Below, piece by piece: positions 22,297-25,521 of a stretch of 25,521 nucleotides of DNA. Source of the DNA: CAYFUT01 sp964346395 (GTDB lineage: Bacteria; Bacillota; Halanaerobiia; Halobacteroidales; Halobacteroidaceae); the NCBI GenBank assembly GCA_964346395.1, contig CAYFUT010000038.1:1-25521 (forward strand). Direction: 5' to 3'. The position numbers and the translations under genes are program-made. Numbering within the stretch: position 1 is the first letter of the stretch; every line of letters starts with the position of its first letter. The notes under the pieces are model-generated. The model searched no databases. It was not told where the DNA came from and saw only the letters and a list, made by a program, of their open reading frames with translations.

Positions 22297-23109
22297 TTAC
22301 TTAATATTTAAAATTTCCCGCGCTTCATCTGGTGTAGCTACTTCTCTATCTAATTCATCAGCAATTCTAGTGACTCTGTCTACTAGTTGGGCATTGCTAG
22401 TGGCTAACTCATTTTTCGAGTAATAAATATTATCTTCAAAACCAACCCGCACGTGACCGCCCATAGCAATCGCAATCGCTGCCAACGGTGTCTCATGCTT
22501 GCCAATTCCGGCTACTGTCCAGGTAGAACCTTCCGGAATACTGTCTACCATAAACATTAAATTCTTCGCACTACCTCCTAGGGCACCGGGAACTCCTAAG
22601 ACAAAATCAAAATGAAGCGGCGGTTCCACCAAATCTTTCTTAACCAACTGTTTAGCATTCTTGATCATCCCTGGTTCAAAGACTTCAAGTTCTGGTTTGA
22701 CGCCATACTCCTTCATTTTAGTAGCGAATTTCTTCATATACTCCCAGGAATTCATAAATACATCACTGCCGAAATTACACGTTCCCGTACTTAAAGTTGC
22801 CATCTCTGGCTTTAATTCAACTGGCTGTAGCCGCTCTTCAGCACTATGCCAGGTAGCTCCCCCGGTAGAAGGTTGAAAAATAACTGGACACCTAGCTTCT
22901 ACTTTTTCTTTTATTGCCTTATATTTTTCATAATCTTGTGTGGGATCTCCATTATCTTCTCTAGCATGAACGTGAACTATCGAAGCTCCTGCCTTATATG
23001 CTTTTTCTGCTGCTTCTGCAATTTCTTCCGGTGTTATCGGCAGATTAGGCTGCTGTTCTTGCGTTACTTCTGCCCCTGTTAAAGCAGCAGTTATTATTAA
23101 TTTATCCAT
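22297..23109 (-). CDS. kce: 3-keto-5-aminohexanoate cleavage enzyme
   Basis: Kce condenses 3-keto-5-aminohexanoate with acetyl-CoA to give acetoacetate and 3-aminobutyryl-CoA. It belongs to the BKACE (DUF849) zinc enzymes. Residues at the positions expected from the characterised family are visible: E14 (LTGAEVT), zinc ligands H46 and H48 in IVHVHAR, R221 and the E225-D226 pair in RVGFEDN. QPSTGG near residue 79 is the conserved substrate loop. The 270-aa length is typical. BKACE enzymes use many beta-keto acids, but direct adjacency to kal and atoDA makes the lysine-pathway substrate much the most likely. Confidence 0.93.
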   Translation of the reverse strand: MDKLIITAALTGAEVTQEQQPNLPITPEEIAEAAEKAYKAGASIVHVHAREDNGDPTQDYEKYKAIKEKVEARCPVIFQPSTGGATWHSAEERLQPVELKPEMATLSTGTCNFGSDVFMNSWEYMKKFATKMKEYGVKPELEVFEPGMIKNAKQLVKKDLVEPPLHFDFVLGVPGALGGSAKNLMFMVDSIPEGSTWTVAGIGKHETPLAAIAIAMGGHVRVGFEDNIYYSKNELATSNAQLVDRVTRIADELDREVATPDEAREILNIK

Positions 23110-23127
23110 CTTCTAGTCCCTCCTCAG

Positions 23128-23517
23128 TTAACTTCTTTGTTTATCTTCCGGTACTACACAAGTTCCACTAGCTTTAGCTACCACAACCGGTTCCTCCAAT
23201 ACATCCCGAGCGGAAGCTGGTAAACTATCATCTTCGGGAGAACTAATTACTTTTTTAGCTTCAAACTCCATCTTACGAGATGAATTACCTAATTCAGTAA
23301 TTTGACCAGTAGCTTCTATATAATCTCCTTCATATACCGGAGCAGTAAATTCCACATTATCATAAGACACAAATAACCCTTCATCGCCATCCTGTCTGAT
23401 CAACAATTCAGTTGCTACATCGCCAAATAATTCTAACATTTTAGCTCCATCAACCAATCCCCCGCCGTAATGGGCATCATGAGAACTCATTCTAACTCTA
23501 ATAACAACTTCTTCCAT
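23128..23517 (-). CDS. kal: 3-aminobutyryl-CoA ammonia-lyase
   Basis: Kal eliminates ammonia from L-3-aminobutyryl-CoA to give crotonyl-CoA. The small hotdog-fold protein (129 aa) has the family N-terminus VIRVRMSSHDAHYGGGLVDG and the central NVEFTAPVYEGDYIEATG. The size matches characterised Kal proteins (about 125-130 aa). It starts 2 bp after the amidohydrolase stop, with GGAGGG inside that gene's end, and kce follows within 18 bp. The kal-kce pair is one of the most specific markers of lysine fermentation. Confidence 0.92.
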   Translation of the reverse strand: MEEVVIRVRMSSHDAHYGGGLVDGAKMLELFGDVATELLIRQDGDEGLFVSYDNVEFTAPVYEGDYIEATGQITELGNSSRKMEFEAKKVISSPEDDSLPASARDVLEEPVVVAKASGTCVVPEDKQRS

Positions 23518-23519
23518 GA

Positions 23520-25070
23520 TTATCCCTCCTGACTAGAATAATAAGTCACACCATCAATAATTGTCTGTTCAATATTGATATCTTTAATTTCGTCTTTAGG
23601 TACCGTCAATAAATTTTTATCGAGAACAGTGAAATTAGCCATTTTCTCGGGCTCAATTGTTCCTTTTATATCTTCTTCAAATACCGATTTAGCAGCATTA
23701 ATAGTAAACATCTTCAATGCTTCCTTAACTTCTAATTGCTGTTCTTCATTGGAATGATTAACTGCTCCATGAATCCCCAATAATGGATTCATCGGCGTCA
23801 CATCACTATCGGAACCTCCTGCCAGTAAACAGCCAGCCTCCAGAATATCTCGATATCGATTCGTCTTTTTAGCTCTTTCTTCACCTAATCTAGTTCCATA
23901 CATTCCGTCAAGTCCGCCCCAATAATGTTCAAAGGCCGGCTGCATCGATAAAGTTACTCCCAATTCATTAGCTCTTTTTATCTGTTTCTGATTGATTAAC
24001 TCACTGTGTTCAATCCTATGTCTCGCATCTTCGCGGGGATATTCCGCCTGCGCCTTTTCATAAGCAGTTAATAATTGTTCAATAGCCCGATCACCGATAG
24101 CATGGCACGTAGCCTGCAGTCCCTCTTTATGAGCCCTTAAAATAAATTCGTCAATTTCTTCCTGAGTATTATACAGTTTTCCATTCGTATTCGGATCATC
24201 TTCATACGGTTCCAGCAGGGCTGCCGTATGCGAACCGAACGAACCATCCAGAATAATACAACCGCCAATCCGTTCTAAACCTAAATCAAGTACGCGGTCT
24301 ACATCCTTGGTCTGATTAAAAACAACTATATACAGCGGATTTTCGGCTCTTTTCTCCAGTAAAGTTTCCACATCTAAATGACTAAATAATCTACCGCCTT
24401 CCATACTGTGCACAGTTGTAATCCCAGCTTCTAAAGCAATTTCGGTAGCTATATTCATAGCTTTTAGTCTTTTTTCTTTGGTCACCATACCTAATACTTT
24501 GGTGCGCACTTCCGAATTAGCTTCATCTCTAATAACTCCTGTTTTTTCTCTCGCTTCATTGGTATCTACTCCCGGCATATCTGCTGGAATATCTAATAGC
24601 TCTAACGCTTCACTATTTACAGTGCACGAATGACTATCAATTCGATTACACCAGACTGGATTATCGGCAACTACCTCATCTATTTCCCACCTGGTAGGCG
24701 GCTTCTTATCGGCAAATTTATCATCATCAAACCCGGCAGCATAAATCCACTCGCCAGCTTCTTTTTTCTGTGCCCGTTCCTTAAGTAGATTGAGCATCTC
24801 CTGCTTGGTATCAGCTTCTGTCAAATCAACAAAAATCTTATCCAATCCGGTCTGCATAAAATGAACATGCGCATCAATAAAGCCGGGGACTACAGTTTTC
24901 CCTTTTAAATCAATTACTTTCATATTATTATCAGCTAAACTTTTTATCTCTTCATTACTTCCCACTTCTGTAATCAAACCATCTTCTACTGCTACCGCTT
25001 CTGCTATTTCATCTTTATTATTTAAAGTAATAATTTCGCCATTAATTAATATCAAATCTTCTTTCTTCAT
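23520..25070 (-). CDS. YtcJ-like metal-dependent amidohydrolase (Amidohydro_3 family)
   Basis: This is a TIM-barrel amidohydrolase with metal-site residues H68 and H70 (DAHVHF), H323 (CHAIGD), H355 (RIEHSE) and D421 (GSDSD). An N-terminal beta-sandwich part carries LINGEIITLN and KTVVPGFIDAHVH. The 516-aa length suits the YtcJ/NfdA branch, whose known members hydrolyse N-substituted amides or formamides; most substrates are unknown. It is 2 bp upstream of kal, so it is co-expressed with the lysine-pathway genes, although no such enzyme is part of the textbook pathway. An N-acyl amino acid or N-acylated beta-lysine is a possible substrate (inference). An AGGAGGG site lies about 12 nt before the ATG. 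Confidence 0.9.
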   Translation of the reverse strand: MKKEDLILINGEIITLNNKDEIAEAVAVEDGLITEVGSNEEIKSLADNNMKVIDLKGKTVVPGFIDAHVHFMQTGLDKIFVDLTEADTKQEMLNLLKERAQKKEAGEWIYAAGFDDDKFADKKPPTRWEIDEVVADNPVWCNRIDSHSCTVNSEALELLDIPADMPGVDTNEAREKTGVIRDEANSEVRTKVLGMVTKEKRLKAMNIATEIALEAGITTVHSMEGGRLFSHLDVETLLEKRAENPLYIVVFNQTKDVDRVLDLGLERIGGCIILDGSFGSHTAALLEPYEDDPNTNGKLYNTQEEIDEFILRAHKEGLQATCHAIGDRAIEQLLTAYEKAQAEYPREDARHRIEHSELINQKQIKRANELGVTLSMQPAFEHYWGGLDGMYGTRLGEERAKKTNRYRDILEAGCLLAGGSDSDVTPMNPLLGIHGAVNHSNEEQQLEVKEALKMFTINAAKSVFEEDIKGTIEPEKMANFTVLDKNLLTVPKDEIKDINIEQTIIDGVTYYSSQEG

Positions 25071-25110
25071 TGGTTAGCTGCTCCCTCCTTTTGAATGATG
25101 TAAATTAGGA

Positions 25111-25164
25111 AGCAGCCTAAGTATTATAAGATTATATAATACCTCCTAAGTTATATAGGCTGCT
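25111..25164. other. Two-tier hairpin between the transporter and amidohydrolase genes
   Basis: AGCAGCCTA (25111-25119) pairs with TAGGCTGCT (25156-25164), and inside it GTATTATA (25121-25128) pairs with TATAATAC (25135-25142). The minus strand between the stems contains TTAGGAGG, a ribosome-binding-like word with no start codon after it. No clear T-run follows, so it may be a weak terminator, a processing site or the remains of a lost small gene. Confidence 0.55.
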
Positions 25165-25192
25165 ATAATTTAAATCAGTTTATTACTTTTAG

Positions 25193-25521
25193 TTAACTTT
25201 GTTTCTCAGTTAATTCTTCTTCTCGAGCCGCGTAACCAGCATCTCCTTCTACATCACCTTCATACATCATGGAAAAACCAGTAAAGCCATAAATTATAGA
25301 AATTATCGGCGTGATATAACAAAGTACTGCATACGGAATATACTGCACTGTTTCTACTCCTAACGCTCCCGTCATAAATGCTCCGGACAAGCCCCATGGT
25401 ACTAGTGGTGCAACTAATGTTCCGCCGTCTTCTAGTGCTCGCGATAAGTTACGAGGTAATAATTTCAACCGCTTATAAGCCGGCATTAACATTCGTCCAG
25501 GAATAATAATTGCCATATACT
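25193..25521 (-). CDS. NhaC-family Na+/H+ antiporter-type transporter, C-terminal part
   Basis: Only the last 109 or so residues are present; the frame runs out of the right edge, so the ATG at 25516 is internal. RNLSRALEDGGTLVAPLVPW followed by GLSGAFMTGALGV and a membrane helix (AVLCYITPIISIIYGFTGF) matches the C-terminal region of NhaC antiporters. The tail is acidic and polar. NhaC-type carriers include Na+/H+ exchangers and organic-substrate antiporters, so beside lysine-fermentation genes it may import an amino acid or exchange Na+. The distance to the amidohydrolase is 122 bp, with a hairpin between. Confidence 0.85.
   Translation of the reverse strand, partial: YMAIIIPGRMLMPAYKRLKLLPRNLSRALEDGGTLVAPLVPWGLSGAFMTGALGVETVQYIPYAVLCYITPIISIIYGFTGFSMMYEGDVEGDAGYAAREEELTEKQS

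Overview
The window looks like chromosomal DNA from an anaerobic, halophilic Firmicute, most likely order Halanaerobiales and perhaps family Halobacteroidaceae (the Acetohalobium/Orenia/Halobacteroides group). This rests on AT-rich intergenic DNA, strongly acidic proteins, strong AGGAGG-type ribosome-binding sites, a clostridial butyrate pathway with a ferredoxin-fused EtfA, a split P-protein glycine cleavage system and a tiny spore-former-type membrane protein. The taxonomy is inference. All genes except one small membrane protein (10149-10367) are on the minus strand and read right to left. No rRNA, tRNA, CRISPR array or transposase gene was seen.

Layout in transcription order. (1) 25521-10370: amino-acid fermentation and butyrate block: nhaC-type transporter (cut by the edge), YtcJ-like amidohydrolase, kal, kce, atoD, atoA, thl, hbd, crt, kamA, a COG0731 radical SAM protein, an alanine racemase, bcd, etfB, and etfA with an N-terminal 2x[4Fe-4S] ferredoxin domain. 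(2) 10367-7796: a small plus-strand membrane protein, a bidirectional hairpin and a Cache-type chemoreceptor. (3) 7703-7578: a 24-residue membrane microprotein with its own terminator. (4) About 7540-2645: a glycine riboswitch with terminator, then gcvT, gcvH, gcvPA, gcvPB and a terminator. (5) 2465-1797: a secreted tandem chagasin-like protease inhibitor. (6) 1723-91: an unusual metallophosphoesterase and an uncharacterised protein. A promoter at 40-67 points out of the left edge.

How the genes work together. KamA starts lysine fermentation (L-lysine to beta-lysine). Kce joins acetyl-CoA to the later C6 intermediate, giving acetoacetate and 3-aminobutyryl-CoA. Kal removes ammonia to give crotonyl-CoA, and Bcd-EtfAB reduces that to butyryl-CoA, probably by electron bifurcation to ferredoxin. 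AtoDA swaps CoA from butyryl-CoA to acetoacetate, and Thl splits acetoacetyl-CoA to acetyl-CoA; Hbd and Crt connect acetyl-CoA to crotonyl-CoA. The middle steps (beta-lysine 5,6-aminomutase KamDE and 3,5-diaminohexanoate dehydrogenase Kdd) are not in the window. The glycine cleavage operon degrades another amino acid.

The most unusual non-coding signal is a roughly 170-bp, highly structured inverted-repeat element (11791-11961) inside the etfB-etfA operon. One end matches, in 20 of 21 bases, the terminator region downstream of gcvPB about 9 kb away. Several other intergenic gaps hold hairpins built from degenerate 6-7-nt tandem repeats.
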